A DNA stretch of 64,000 nt. Origin: Murdochiella sp. Marseille-P8839 (GTDB lineage Bacteria > Bacillota > Clostridia > Tissierellales > Peptoniphilaceae). The DNA is taken from positions 143,400 through 207,399 of the forward strand of contig JAIKLF010000002.1 of assembly GCA_019753405.1 (NCBI GenBank), read 5' to 3'. Position 1 is the first letter of the stretch, and each line of letters opens with the position of its first letter. The notes under the pieces are model-generated. The model searched no databases, was not told the origin of the DNA, and worked only from the letters and a program-made list of their open reading frames with translations. Made by a program: the position numbers and the translations under genes. Below, piece by piece: positions 1 to 6,889 of the stretch.

Positions 1-531
1 AGCTACATCACCTCAATGGGGCAGACGCCGCTTGCCGGCGTACCGATGGGAACGCGTTGCGGTGACATCGATCCCGCTATTGTGACCTTCATGCAGACCC
101 GCCTGGGCAAGTCGGCAGAAGAAGTGGATGCGATCATGAACAAAGAATCCGGTGTGGCCGGTGTATCGGGCGTTTCCAGCGACTTCCGTGACTTGGAGAA
201 TGCTTCAGCAGAAGGCAATGAACGTGCACAGTTGGCGTTGGATATGTTCCATGCGCGGGTGCGGGAGACGGTGGCCGGCTACGCGGCGGACCTCGGACGA
301 GTGGATGCGATCACCTTTACCGGAGGTATCGGCGAAAACGGCGCACACGATCGTGCGGCCATCTGCAAAGGTTTAGAGATTATGGGCGTGAAGTTGAATG
401 AAGAGACAAATAGCCAACGCAAGCCCAAGGAAAAGAAAATTTCCGCCGAGGATTCGGCCATTGCGGTTTGGGTCATTCCGACGAATGAGGAACTGATGAT
501 CGCACGGGACACTATGCGCTTATCGAAGTAA
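1..531 (+). CDS. ackA: Acetate kinase, C-terminal part (gene cut by window start)
   Basis: Acetate kinase makes ATP and acetate from acetyl phosphate and ADP, the last step of acetogenic fermentation in the cytoplasm. The frame is open from base 1, so the N-terminal half lies outside the window; 176 residues remain. Family signatures visible are TSMGQTPLAGVPMGTR near the left edge, then GDIDPAIV, and the ATP-site block ITFTGGIGENGAHDRAAIC about 75 residues before the end. The ending (VIPTNEELMIARDTMRL) matches the usual ackA C-terminus. The partner gene pta would be expected upstream, outside the view. A hairpin terminator that has acquired an inserted palindrome follows directly. Confidence 0.95.
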   Translation, partial: SYITSMGQTPLAGVPMGTRCGDIDPAIVTFMQTRLGKSAEEVDAIMNKESGVAGVSGVSSDFRDLENASAEGNERAQLALDMFHARVRETVAGYAADLGRVDAITFTGGIGENGAHDRAAICKGLEIMGVKLNEETNSQRKPKEKKISAEDSAIAVWVIPTNEELMIARDTMRLSK

Positions 532-540
532 AAATATAAA

Positions 541-629
541 GCAACGACGGATGTAGAGTGACCCCCTAAAGTTGGACCAAAAAATCCAACTTTAGGGGGT
601 CAGCTCAATGTTTCCGTCGCTGCTTTTTT
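541..629 (+). terminator. ackA terminator with an inserted palindrome in its loop
   Basis: The outer stem is GCAACGACGGA at 541-551 against TCCGTCGCTGC at 613-623 (10 of 11 pair), followed by six T at 624-629. The roughly 60 bases between the arms are much longer than a normal terminator loop because they hold a perfect 18-bp palindrome (559-602). Confidence 0.75.
559..602. repeat. Perfect 18-bp inverted repeat, resembling paired IS ends
   Basis: TGACCCCCTAAAGTTGGA at 559-576 is followed by eight bases and its exact reverse complement at 585-602. The TGACCCC...AAAGTTGGA form resembles terminal inverted repeats of IS3-family (IS150-like) elements, so this may be a minimal non-autonomous element or a deletion footprint. 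I see no clear target duplication beside it. Confidence 0.6.
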
Positions 630-646
630 ATTTCCGGAACAAGTCG

Positions 647-1312
647 CTACATCGCTTCTTGAGCAAAGCGCTCAGCTACAGCGGAAAGCGGGACATCTTC
701 CAGTGAATCCAGTTTCCACCAGGCTTCGCCAAAGGCATAGCCGCTTGTCACGCTACAAGGTACCGCCAAGGCGCGCAGACCGGCGGCAGCGGCGGCACGA
801 ACGCCATTCTTAGAATCCTCAATGACCAGAGCTTCATGCGGTGTTACGTCTGCTCGTTGCAAGGCCTGAAGATAGAGATCCGGGTCGGGCTTTAAGGCGA
901 TGGCATCGTCCGCCGTGAGCACGAACGCGAAGCGGTTACGAAGACCCAAAAAATCCAGGCGCGAATGAATTGTTTTTGCTCGATTGGAGGAGACGATGGC
1001 GCAACGAATACCGAGGGATTCGGCGTCCGCTAACCAGTTTGCAACGCCGGGCATTAGAGGAAGACGACCGAGCGCTCTTTCTTCCATTGTGTGACAAAAG
1101 AGCGTAAATCCCATTTCATCCAGATCGACTTGATATTCCCGTTTAAAATAGTTGACCAATTCCACATGCCACGCGCCGGCTGCGATGGCATATTCCTCCA
1201 GTGTCAAGGCATGACCGGTATGCTCGAGGATCCAATCGTGCATGAGACGATAGACTTCCCTTTCGGTATCGGTGATGACGCCGTCAAAGTCGATGAATAA
1301 ATATTTGAGCAT
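647..1312 (-). CDS. HAD-superfamily hydrolase (beta-phosphoglucomutase/phosphatase-like)
   Basis: A 221-residue cytoplasmic HAD subfamily IA protein, probably a small-molecule phosphatase or sugar-phosphate mutase. Motif I is FIDFDGVITDTE at residues 6-17 with both nucleophile aspartates; motif II is the SSN of CAIVSSNRAK; motif III/IV are the KPDP and VIEDSKNGVRAA blocks. A helical cap lies between motifs I and II. The start at 1312 has AAAGGA seven bases upstream. It is the second gene of a pair, starting 12 bases after the MBL-fold hydrolase gene ends. The substrate cannot be told from sequence; beta-phosphoglucomutase is possible, but a general phosphatase is as likely. Confidence 0.8.
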   Translation of the reverse strand: MLKYLFIDFDGVITDTEREVYRLMHDWILEHTGHALTLEEYAIAAGAWHVELVNYFKREYQVDLDEMGFTLFCHTMEERALGRLPLMPGVANWLADAESLGIRCAIVSSNRAKTIHSRLDFLGLRNRFAFVLTADDAIALKPDPDLYLQALQRADVTPHEALVIEDSKNGVRAAAAAGLRALAVPCSVTSGYAFGEAWWKLDSLEDVPLSAVAERFAQEAM

Positions 1313-1324
1313 GTAAGATCCTTT

Positions 1325-2083
1325 CTATGCCTGAATCACGAAGCGTTCACCGGTATGGGTAATCGTCTGAATCACCGTGCCCGTCTCGCCGCCATAGCGT
1401 GAACGAAATTCTTCGGTGATTTCAGGATGATCGCGGAAATGCATGGGGATGAATATCTGCGGATGCAGATGTTTAAGAAAGTAGGCTCCGCCAAGCATGG
1501 CGTTTTCTTCCAGTCGCGGATCCACTACGCCGAAGCCGACATCAATGGGATGGACCGCCACTTCCCGCAGAACACGCAGATAATCGCGTACCTCCCGCTT
1601 CTGCTCGGCTTCCGAAAAAGAAGGCCATTTCCAAGCGTTCAAATCGCCGGCATGGAAAAAATTCACTTGATGTAGCGTGAACAGGATCGAGATCCCCTGA
1701 TCGGTGGAAGCAAAAGTTTGAAAAGACATTCCGCCGAAGTCAAATTGCATATTCGGCTCGACACGGCGCGTGCGTGAAGTATCATAGGCGATTTTTCGCG
1801 CACGGGTTTGCGCCGGGCTGCTGCTTAGTTGAAGAATATTGCCCTTTTCTTCCACATGCTCCACATCTTCCGAAAGCACATAGAGCGCTTCTTCGCTTCC
1901 GGGGAGGGAGAAAATAGCCGGATTGTAGTGATCTGCATGCGCATGGGTAACTATGAATAAAATCCTTTTGTTCGCCGGCAACACCAGATCACCCTTCCAA
2001 TAATCAATGACGACGAAGGTGTCCTGATAATCGATGGTGAAGCCGCTGTTGTATAAATATTGAATGGTAAGCGTATGGGACAT
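1325..2083 (-). CDS. MBL-fold metallo-hydrolase
   Basis: A 252-residue metallo-beta-lactamase-fold protein of the small UlaG/YycJ-like type. The zinc ligands are visible as THAHADHYNP (HxHxDH) near residue 50, HAGDLNAW near 150 and IPMHFRDHPE near 215. The start at 2083 is preferred because AAAGGA lies seven bases before that ATG; another ATG 15 bases upstream has no ribosome site. It is transcribed leftward ahead of the HAD gene, so the two probably form a small hydrolase operon. The physiological substrate is unknown. The fold assignment is firm, the function is not. Confidence 0.8.
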   Translation of the reverse strand: MSHTLTIQYLYNSGFTIDYQDTFVVIDYWKGDLVLPANKRILFIVTHAHADHYNPAIFSLPGSEEALYVLSEDVEHVEEKGNILQLSSSPAQTRARKIAYDTSRTRRVEPNMQFDFGGMSFQTFASTDQGISILFTLHQVNFFHAGDLNAWKWPSFSEAEQKREVRDYLRVLREVAVHPIDVGFGVVDPRLEENAMLGGAYFLKHLHPQIFIPMHFRDHPEITEEFRSRYGGETGTVIQTITHTGERFVIQA

Positions 2084-2111
2084 AATCGTTCCTTTCATCG
2101 GTGTTTTTTCG

Positions 2112-2117
2112 ATTATA
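2112..2117 (-). promoter_or_regulatory. Candidate -10 box for the MBL/HAD operon
   Basis: TATAAT read leftward, 29 bases before the MBL start. No good -35 match at 16-18 bp spacing. Confidence 0.4.
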
Positions 2118-2230
2118 CCCTACACGGACAAAAAAGACAGGCCGAAACCGGGGGATAGGGCATGAGTTGATAAAGTTGCCATCGTCCGGAAGATGCACTG
2201 AAAACGAAATCAACCGGGAAAGGCGGAGAC

Positions 2231-3556
2231 ATGAAGAGAATATTGACGGAAGAAGAAAAAAGACGGCTGATCACGAATGTGATTCGCGCCGGGTTTACCG
2301 ATCGAATTCGTTGGCAAGTGGGCCCGGAAATTGAACACTTCGTTTTCGACCGAAAAAGCGGAAAACGCATCCTGTATCCGGGAGAGAATGGCGTTGAGGG
2401 CATTTTGCGGGCGTTTGCTCAACGTCATACGGACTGGACGGCTACTTGGGAAGAAGGGCATCTTCTTGCGCTCGAAAAACTGGGCAGCAGCATCACGCTG
2501 GAACCGGGCGCGCAGCTTGAATTTTCGCTCGCTCCGTCGGAGTCGGTATCCATTATCCAACGCCGTTATCAGGCCATGCTGGATGATCTGTATGAAATTT
2601 TGGATCCGTTGGGCTATATGCTGGTGACGATCGGTTTGGATCCATTCAATGCCGTTGAGGATATTCCGCTTTTGCCGAAATCCCGCTATCGTATGATGGA
2701 TGCCTATTTATGCAATACGGGGGACTTGGCACGCACAATGATGCGCAAAAGTGCCGCCCTGCAAGTTTCGGTTGATGTCGGAAGCGATCGCGATTTTTGC
2801 AGCAAATATCGTGTTTTGACCGCGCTTTCCCCGATCCTCTATACGCTTTTCGATTCCGCTGTGGATAACGAGGGAAAACGACTCACGACGTATAATGCCC
2901 GTCAAGAGATCTGGCGGCGAACCGATCCGGCACGCACCGGCTTTCCGGCGGATGTGTTTTCTGCGGATTTTGGTGTGGAGCGCTATGCGGATTGGGTGCT
3001 TTCGGCACCGCCGGTTTTTCTGCCGAAAGACGGGAAGGTCGTCGCAACCGGAAATCGTCCGCTGCGCGAACTTCTTGATGAGGCAAAGGACGAAGAGGAA
3101 CTCGATCGCTTTGTTCGCCACGGCATGTCTATTGTTTTTCCGGATGTACGGGCGAAACAGGTGATGGAGATTCGCATGATGGATTCGATTGCCGCACCCT
3201 ATGCTTTCGGCGCCATGGCTCTCTTTAAAGGATTGCTCTATAACATGGATACCTTGCGCCGCCTGGAAGAGCGTTTTACGCCCATGCAGGCGGATTGGGT
3301 GGAACGGGGGAAAAATGCCGGTCGAGATAATGGAATTCAAGCGTATTATCACGGCGATTATTTTGCCCATTGGGGAACGACCCTTTGCGCCATGGCTCGA
3401 GAAGGATTAAGCGAGCAGGAAGCGGCATTTCTTGTTCCCTTAGAGAAAATGTGGAACAATCTCGATACGCCGCGTTTGGAAATTGAACGGCTGGTGGAAC
3501 GTGAAGGATGGCTGGAAACGTTGAGAAAGTTGGAAGTACGTCATGTTTTATCCTGA
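2231..3556 (+). CDS. gshA: Glutamate-cysteine ligase, GCS2 family
   Basis: A 441-residue enzyme expected to join L-glutamate and L-cysteine with ATP, giving gamma-glutamylcysteine. It looks like the plant/proteobacterial GCS2 group rather than the E. coli type: QVGPEIEHFVFD near residue 29, LGSSITLEPGAQLEFSLAP near 97, a MMRKSAALQVSVDVGS block near 170, and EIRMMDS near 315. AAAGGCGGAG lies just before the start. The downstream ATP-grasp gene overlaps its 3' end by 14 bases, so the two proteins are translationally coupled. No ordinary gshB or gshF is seen, so the final thiol is uncertain. EgtA-like enzymes of other gamma-glutamyl pathways belong to the same family. Confidence 0.85.
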   Translation: MKRILTEEEKRRLITNVIRAGFTDRIRWQVGPEIEHFVFDRKSGKRILYPGENGVEGILRAFAQRHTDWTATWEEGHLLALEKLGSSITLEPGAQLEFSLAPSESVSIIQRRYQAMLDDLYEILDPLGYMLVTIGLDPFNAVEDIPLLPKSRYRMMDAYLCNTGDLARTMMRKSAALQVSVDVGSDRDFCSKYRVLTALSPILYTLFDSAVDNEGKRLTTYNARQEIWRRTDPARTGFPADVFSADFGVERYADWVLSAPPVFLPKDGKVVATGNRPLRELLDEAKDEEELDRFVRHGMSIVFPDVRAKQVMEIRMMDSIAAPYAFGAMALFKGLLYNMDTLRRLEERFTPMQADWVERGKNAGRDNGIQAYYHGDYFAHWGTTLCAMAREGLSEQEAAFLVPLEKMWNNLDTPRLEIERLVEREGWLETLRKLEVRHVLS

Positions 3557-4976
3557 ATTTACACAAGAGTATATTCGTCGCGTGATGAAAAATCCCGACC
3601 GATATGCCGACGATGCCCGGTCACTGATCGATGGAAGCGTGGAAAAGCGTCGGCTGTATCATGGACAGGAAGTCCCGATGACGTATCAGGGAATGTTTTT
3701 AACGCCGGAAGAAGTGGAAACCTTTCAGGAGATGATACGCACGATGGTATCCATTGGTCGGAAAGTGACGGCGGAATACGTAAAAAATCCTGCCTATCGT
3801 AAGGGATTTCACTTTGATCCGGAAATGGAAGAACTCATTTTATTGGATCCGGGCTATGATATTCCCGTTCCGGTCGGCCGTTACGACATTTTTTATCGCG
3901 GTGGAAATGACTATCGTTTTTGCGAACTGAATACCGACGGAGCCTCCGCGATGAACGAAGATCGTGTTCTGGGTGATCTGCTCATGCAAAGTCGGATTAT
4001 GCAGGATATGCAGAAGGATTGGTCCATATCGCCCTTTTCCCTTTTTGATTCCCTCGTTTCGGCGTTTCTTGCTCGTTATCGGCAGATACGCGGGCGAGAA
4101 GCGGAGAGCGTCGCCATTGTCGACATTTTGGAAAAGGGTACACGAATGGAGTTTGACGTCTATCGTGACCGATTTGCTGCCGCCGGTGTGCGCGCGGTCG
4201 TTGTCGATGTCCGCGATTTGCGCTTTGCAGAAGGAAAATTGTGGGCAAAGGAGGAGAATGGAAAGCCGCTGGCGATTGACCTCGTCTATCGCCGATTGGT
4301 CACCTCCGACTTTCTCGCCGTGCGAGAAGAGGCCAAGGCCTTTGAAGAAGCGTACCGTGCCGGCGCATTTCTCTCTTTTGGCTCGTTCCGATCCCAAGTG
4401 ATGCATGCCAAAACGACCTTCGCCATGTTGCATAAAGACGAGACGAAGGCCTTGCTGACGGAGGAAGAACAGGATTTCATTGCCCGACGTATTCCGATGA
4501 CCTGGGAAATCGCCACATCCGAAGACAAAAGGGAAGTGATTCAACACAAAGATGTCTATATTCTTAAACCCTATAATTCCTATGGCTCACAGGGGGTCGT
4601 CATCGGCCGTGATCACACACAAAAAGAATGGGAAGCGCTGGTGGAAGCGCTCCCGTATGAGCAATATATTGCACAGGAATTTGTAGACAATGATCCGACG
4701 CCGTTTTTGAGTTTACAAAACGGTGCAAATGACGCGCCGAACTTGACTGATGAGCAAGCCGTTTCCTTTGCCCAAGCCATGAACGATGCAGAAACACCGG
4801 AAACTGCCGGACCATTTGTTGTGAAGCCCTTCGGGCATGTGCTCGGCTGTTTTCTCTTTGATGAACAATTTGCCGGTTGCTACGTGCGCATCGGGCAACA
4901 ACACATGATCTCCGGCTTACGCGAGTATTTTGCTGCGCCCACTTTTGTCGTCACGCCTCGAAATCGGATCGGATAA
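3543..4976 (+). CDS. Permuted ATP-grasp ligase (glutathionylspermidine synthase-like)
   Basis: A 477-residue protein I read as a circularly permuted ATP-grasp carboxylate-amine ligase, the fold of glutathionylspermidine synthetase C-termini and related DUF403/404/407 proteins. Visible blocks are YRFCELNTDGASAMNEDR near residue 120, the phosphate-binding loop YILKPYNSYGSQGVVIG near 340, YIAQEFVDND near 375 and FVVKPFGHVLGCF near 425. It starts inside the last codons of the glutamate-cysteine ligase gene. By position it would use gamma-glutamylcysteine, adding glycine or another amine. The last 60 bases overlap the convergent queT gene. Family is moderately sure; product is inference. Confidence 0.6.
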   Translation: MFYPEFTQEYIRRVMKNPDRYADDARSLIDGSVEKRRLYHGQEVPMTYQGMFLTPEEVETFQEMIRTMVSIGRKVTAEYVKNPAYRKGFHFDPEMEELILLDPGYDIPVPVGRYDIFYRGGNDYRFCELNTDGASAMNEDRVLGDLLMQSRIMQDMQKDWSISPFSLFDSLVSAFLARYRQIRGREAESVAIVDILEKGTRMEFDVYRDRFAAAGVRAVVVDVRDLRFAEGKLWAKEENGKPLAIDLVYRRLVTSDFLAVREEAKAFEEAYRAGAFLSFGSFRSQVMHAKTTFAMLHKDETKALLTEEEQDFIARRIPMTWEIATSEDKREVIQHKDVYILKPYNSYGSQGVVIGRDHTQKEWEALVEALPYEQYIAQEFVDNDPTPFLSLQNGANDAPNLTDEQAVSFAQAMNDAETPETAGPFVVKPFGHVLGCFLFDEQFAGCYVRIGQQHMISGLREYFAAPTFVVTPRNRIG

Positions 4977-5471
4977 GGCTTCACGAACCAGTTTGTTCCG
5001 CCATAAAAAGGTCCAAAGCGGCAAACCGATCACTGCCGTGATAATGAATTGCGAGAGCATAATTTGCGCCGTTACCACGGGAAACAGATCGGCGGTGATT
5101 TCACCTAAAAACCAGGCTTCGCCGCTGTAGAGAAAAGAAAAGGCGGCGGGAAAGAGCGAGGCGAGCCATTTCGAGGAAACTTTGGCCATTAAGAGCGTTG
5201 AAAGCAGCGTTCCCAGTGTGCCGACGACCATGTCGATGGCGCCGAAGGGACTCCACATATTCGCCACCAGACAGCCAAGCGTTAGTCCAATAACGTTTTT
5301 TGGATCAAAGAAGGCAAGCCACGTCATAACTTCCGCATAGCGGAATTGCACCGGGCCGTAACTGAAGCCAAAACCCGAAAGCGTAAAAATGACGTAAACG
5401 GCAGCGATGATGCTTTGACGGGCCAGCGTTCTGGCCGACAACAGAGAAGAGAAAGAATTCGTTTTGTTCAT
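4917..5471 (-). CDS. queT: QueT-family queuosine-precursor transporter (ECF S component)
   Basis: A 184-residue integral membrane protein with about five hydrophobic segments. The conserved QueT core is seen: YGPVQFRYAEVMTWLAFFDP, GLTLGCLVANMWSPFGAIDM and VVGTLGTLLSTLLMAK. In known systems QueT binds a 7-deazaguanine precursor (preQ0/preQ1 or queuine) and works with the shared energizing module EcfAA'T, not encoded here. AGGAGG (5477-5482) lies five bases before the start. Upstream lies a preQ1-I aptamer with a terminator, so expression should fall when preQ1 is plentiful. Its 3' end overlaps the convergent ATP-grasp gene. Confidence 0.88.
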   Translation of the reverse strand: MNKTNSFSSLLSARTLARQSIIAAVYVIFTLSGFGFSYGPVQFRYAEVMTWLAFFDPKNVIGLTLGCLVANMWSPFGAIDMVVGTLGTLLSTLLMAKVSSKWLASLFPAAFSFLYSGEAWFLGEITADLFPVVTAQIMLSQFIITAVIGLPLWTFLWRNKLVREALSDPISRRDDKSGRSKILA

Positions 5472-5509
5472 GTGAACCTCCTTAAAATTTATGGAGTGTT
5501 CATGGCAAC

Positions 5510-5532
5510 AAAAAAGGTGTCAAAACGACACC
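5510..5532 (-). terminator. Riboswitch expression-platform terminator
   Basis: Read leftward: GGTGTC, loop GTTTT, GACACC, then six U. It begins two bases after the aptamer's pseudoknot strand and lies before the queT ribosome site, as expected for transcriptional attenuation. Confidence 0.85.
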
Positions 5533-5534
5533 AT

Positions 5535-5566
5535 CTTGATTTTTAAAGTGGGTGCCAAGAAACACT
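5535..5566 (-). ncRNA. preQ1 class I riboswitch
   Basis: On the minus strand P1 is AGUG paired with CACU. The hairpin loop carries CUUG, and the A-rich tail UUUAAAAAU is followed by CAAG, which pairs with the loop CUUG to form the H-type pseudoknot. This is the preQ1-I layout (short stem, loop strand, A-rich tail, 3' pseudoknot strand). It sits directly ahead of a terminator and the queT gene, whose substrate class matches the ligand. The match was made by eye against the known consensus. Confidence 0.82.
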
Positions 5567-5608
5567 GTAGAAACTATTGTAGCGGTTTTTGCATTCTCCT
5601 TCAAGTGA

Positions 5609-5633
5609 GAATGGCGATAATGAATCGTGACGG
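5609..5633. repeat. Left copy of 25-bp direct repeat flanking the IS
   Basis: This 25-mer abuts the left IS end; its last 20 bases are GCGATAATGAATCGTGACGG. It matches 6755-6779 at 24 of 25 positions. Confidence 0.85.
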
Positions 5634-5673
5634 TGTAGAGATACAATTGATGTGAGACCAAGAAGAAAAAAAT

Positions 5674-5732
5674 ATAGAGAGAATTCCTGTACAATGAAAG
5701 TGTCAACAAAACAAAGAAAGGATTCTCTCTAT
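5674..5732 (+). promoter_or_regulatory. Leader inverted repeat masking the transposase ribosome site
   Basis: ATAGAGAGAATTCCT (5674-5688) is complementary, with one single-base gap, to AGGATTCTCTCTAT (5719-5732), which contains the Shine-Dalgarno AGGA and the first two bases of the start codon. A -10-like TACAAT (5690-5695) lies between the arms. A transcript from that promoter would lack the left arm, while read-through transcripts would fold and hide the start. Confidence 0.65.
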
Positions 5733-6681
5733 GTCAACCAGTATAGCAAAAACACAGCGGTATCTGCCACATACTTTGGAAACACGATTTCATGCCGTTA
5801 AAACCTATCGCTCCGGATTTTCGGTGAAATTTGTCGTTCGTCGCTATAAGATCTCAAAAGCCTCCCTAATGCGCTGGAATCGTCGTTTTGACAGAACAAT
5901 AGATTCCCTAAGAGATCGCTCCCATCGTCCAAAAGCGCCGCATCCGAATGCTCATACACCACAGGAAAAGACGTGGATAAAAAATCTCATCCGGCGAAAC
6001 CCCACCATTTCCCTCATTGAACTATACGCAAAACTCAAGTTTCAACGCGGCTATCAGCGTCATCCCTGCTCACTTTTCCACCTCCTTCGAAAACAAGGTC
6101 TTTATAAAGAAAAACCGACAAAGAAAAAGATCTATGTCCCTAAGCCCTACGATACACCGAAAAGACTGGGTATAAAATGGCAACTCGATGTAAAGTATGT
6201 TCCCAAAGCCTGCTATGTAGGGAGAATGCCCGACAAGCTTTATCAGTACACGGTCATTGACGAAGCCAGTAGGGAGCGTTTTATCTTCGCTTTCTGCGAA
6301 CAATCTTCCTACTCCAGTGTTGAATTTGTCAAAATGGCCATCAAACATTTTGGCTATAAACCAAAAATCATACAGACGGATAATAGCTTTGAATTGACCC
6401 ATTTCCGTGAGACACAGCGAACGCACCCCTTCGATCTCTATTGCCAAGAACAGGGCATTGTCCACCAACTCATTCGTCCTAGGACACCGAGACATAATGG
6501 TAAAGTAGAACGGAGTCATCGTAATGACAAAGAATGCTTCTATTCGCGCTTGTCTTTCTACAGCTACGAGGATTTGCTGGTACAGATGAAGCGCTATTTA
6601 TATAAATCGAATCGGCTTCCTATGCAGACCTTGGGATGGTTAACACCCATGGAAAAACGCGCCCTATTGATGGCGGGTTAA
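5731..6681 (+). CDS. IS481-family DDE transposase
   Basis: A 316-residue transposase. An N-terminal helix-turn-helix (about residues 12-60, with FVVRRYKISKASLMRWNRRF) should bind the IS ends. The rve-type catalytic core follows: WQLDVKYV (first Asp, near 149), IIQTDNSFE (second Asp, near 219) and RHNGKVERSHRND (Glu, near 258), giving the D-D-E spacing of the family. No frameshift or stop breaks it. AAAGGA stands before the ATG but lies inside an inverted repeat that could block translation of read-through mRNA. Confidence 0.92.
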   Translation: MSTSIAKTQRYLPHTLETRFHAVKTYRSGFSVKFVVRRYKISKASLMRWNRRFDRTIDSLRDRSHRPKAPHPNAHTPQEKTWIKNLIRRNPTISLIELYAKLKFQRGYQRHPCSLFHLLRKQGLYKEKPTKKKIYVPKPYDTPKRLGIKWQLDVKYVPKACYVGRMPDKLYQYTVIDEASRERFIFAFCEQSSYSSVEFVKMAIKHFGYKPKIIQTDNSFELTHFRETQRTHPFDLYCQEQGIVHQLIRPRTPRHNGKVERSHRNDKECFYSRLSFYSYEDLLVQMKRYLYKSNRLPMQTLGWLTPMEKRALLMAG

Positions 6682-6754
6682 CCCGCCATCAATAGGGTAG
6701 CATACAGAAGATTTTCTCTCCCATTTTTGGTCTCACATCATTTACAAATGTACA

Positions 6755-6779
6755 GAATTGCGATAATGAATCGTGACGG
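6755..6779. repeat. Right copy of 25-bp direct repeat flanking the IS
   Basis: It abuts the right IS end and differs from 5609-5633 at one position (T for G at base 5). At 25 bp it is far longer than the usual IS481 target duplication. Confidence 0.85.
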
Positions 6780-6787
6780 ACAAAAGA

Positions 6788-6834
6788 AATCCGCCAAAAC
6801 ATCATTCAAATGATGTTTTGGCGGATTGTTTTTT
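6788..6834. terminator. Bidirectional terminator
   Basis: A perfect 19-bp stem (6788-6806 with 6809-6827, loop CA) is followed by a T run on the plus side and TTTCTTTTG on the minus side. It closes the leftward deacetylase gene, which ends at 6890. Confidence 0.85.
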
Positions 6835-6889
6835 GCGTGAATTTTAACTTCAGTCATTTACCATACAGATGAGTTCACTCAGGTCGGCT

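Larger units (their letters stand above)
5634..6754 (+). mobile_element. IS481-like insertion sequence, apparently intact
   Basis: A 1121-bp element with 28-bp imperfect terminal inverted repeats starting TGTA (5634-5661 and 6727-6754). The inner part TGATGTGAGACCAA is perfect and the outer part diverged. It holds one uninterrupted DDE transposase gene. Near-identical 25-bp direct repeats abut both ends. Confidence 0.85.
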
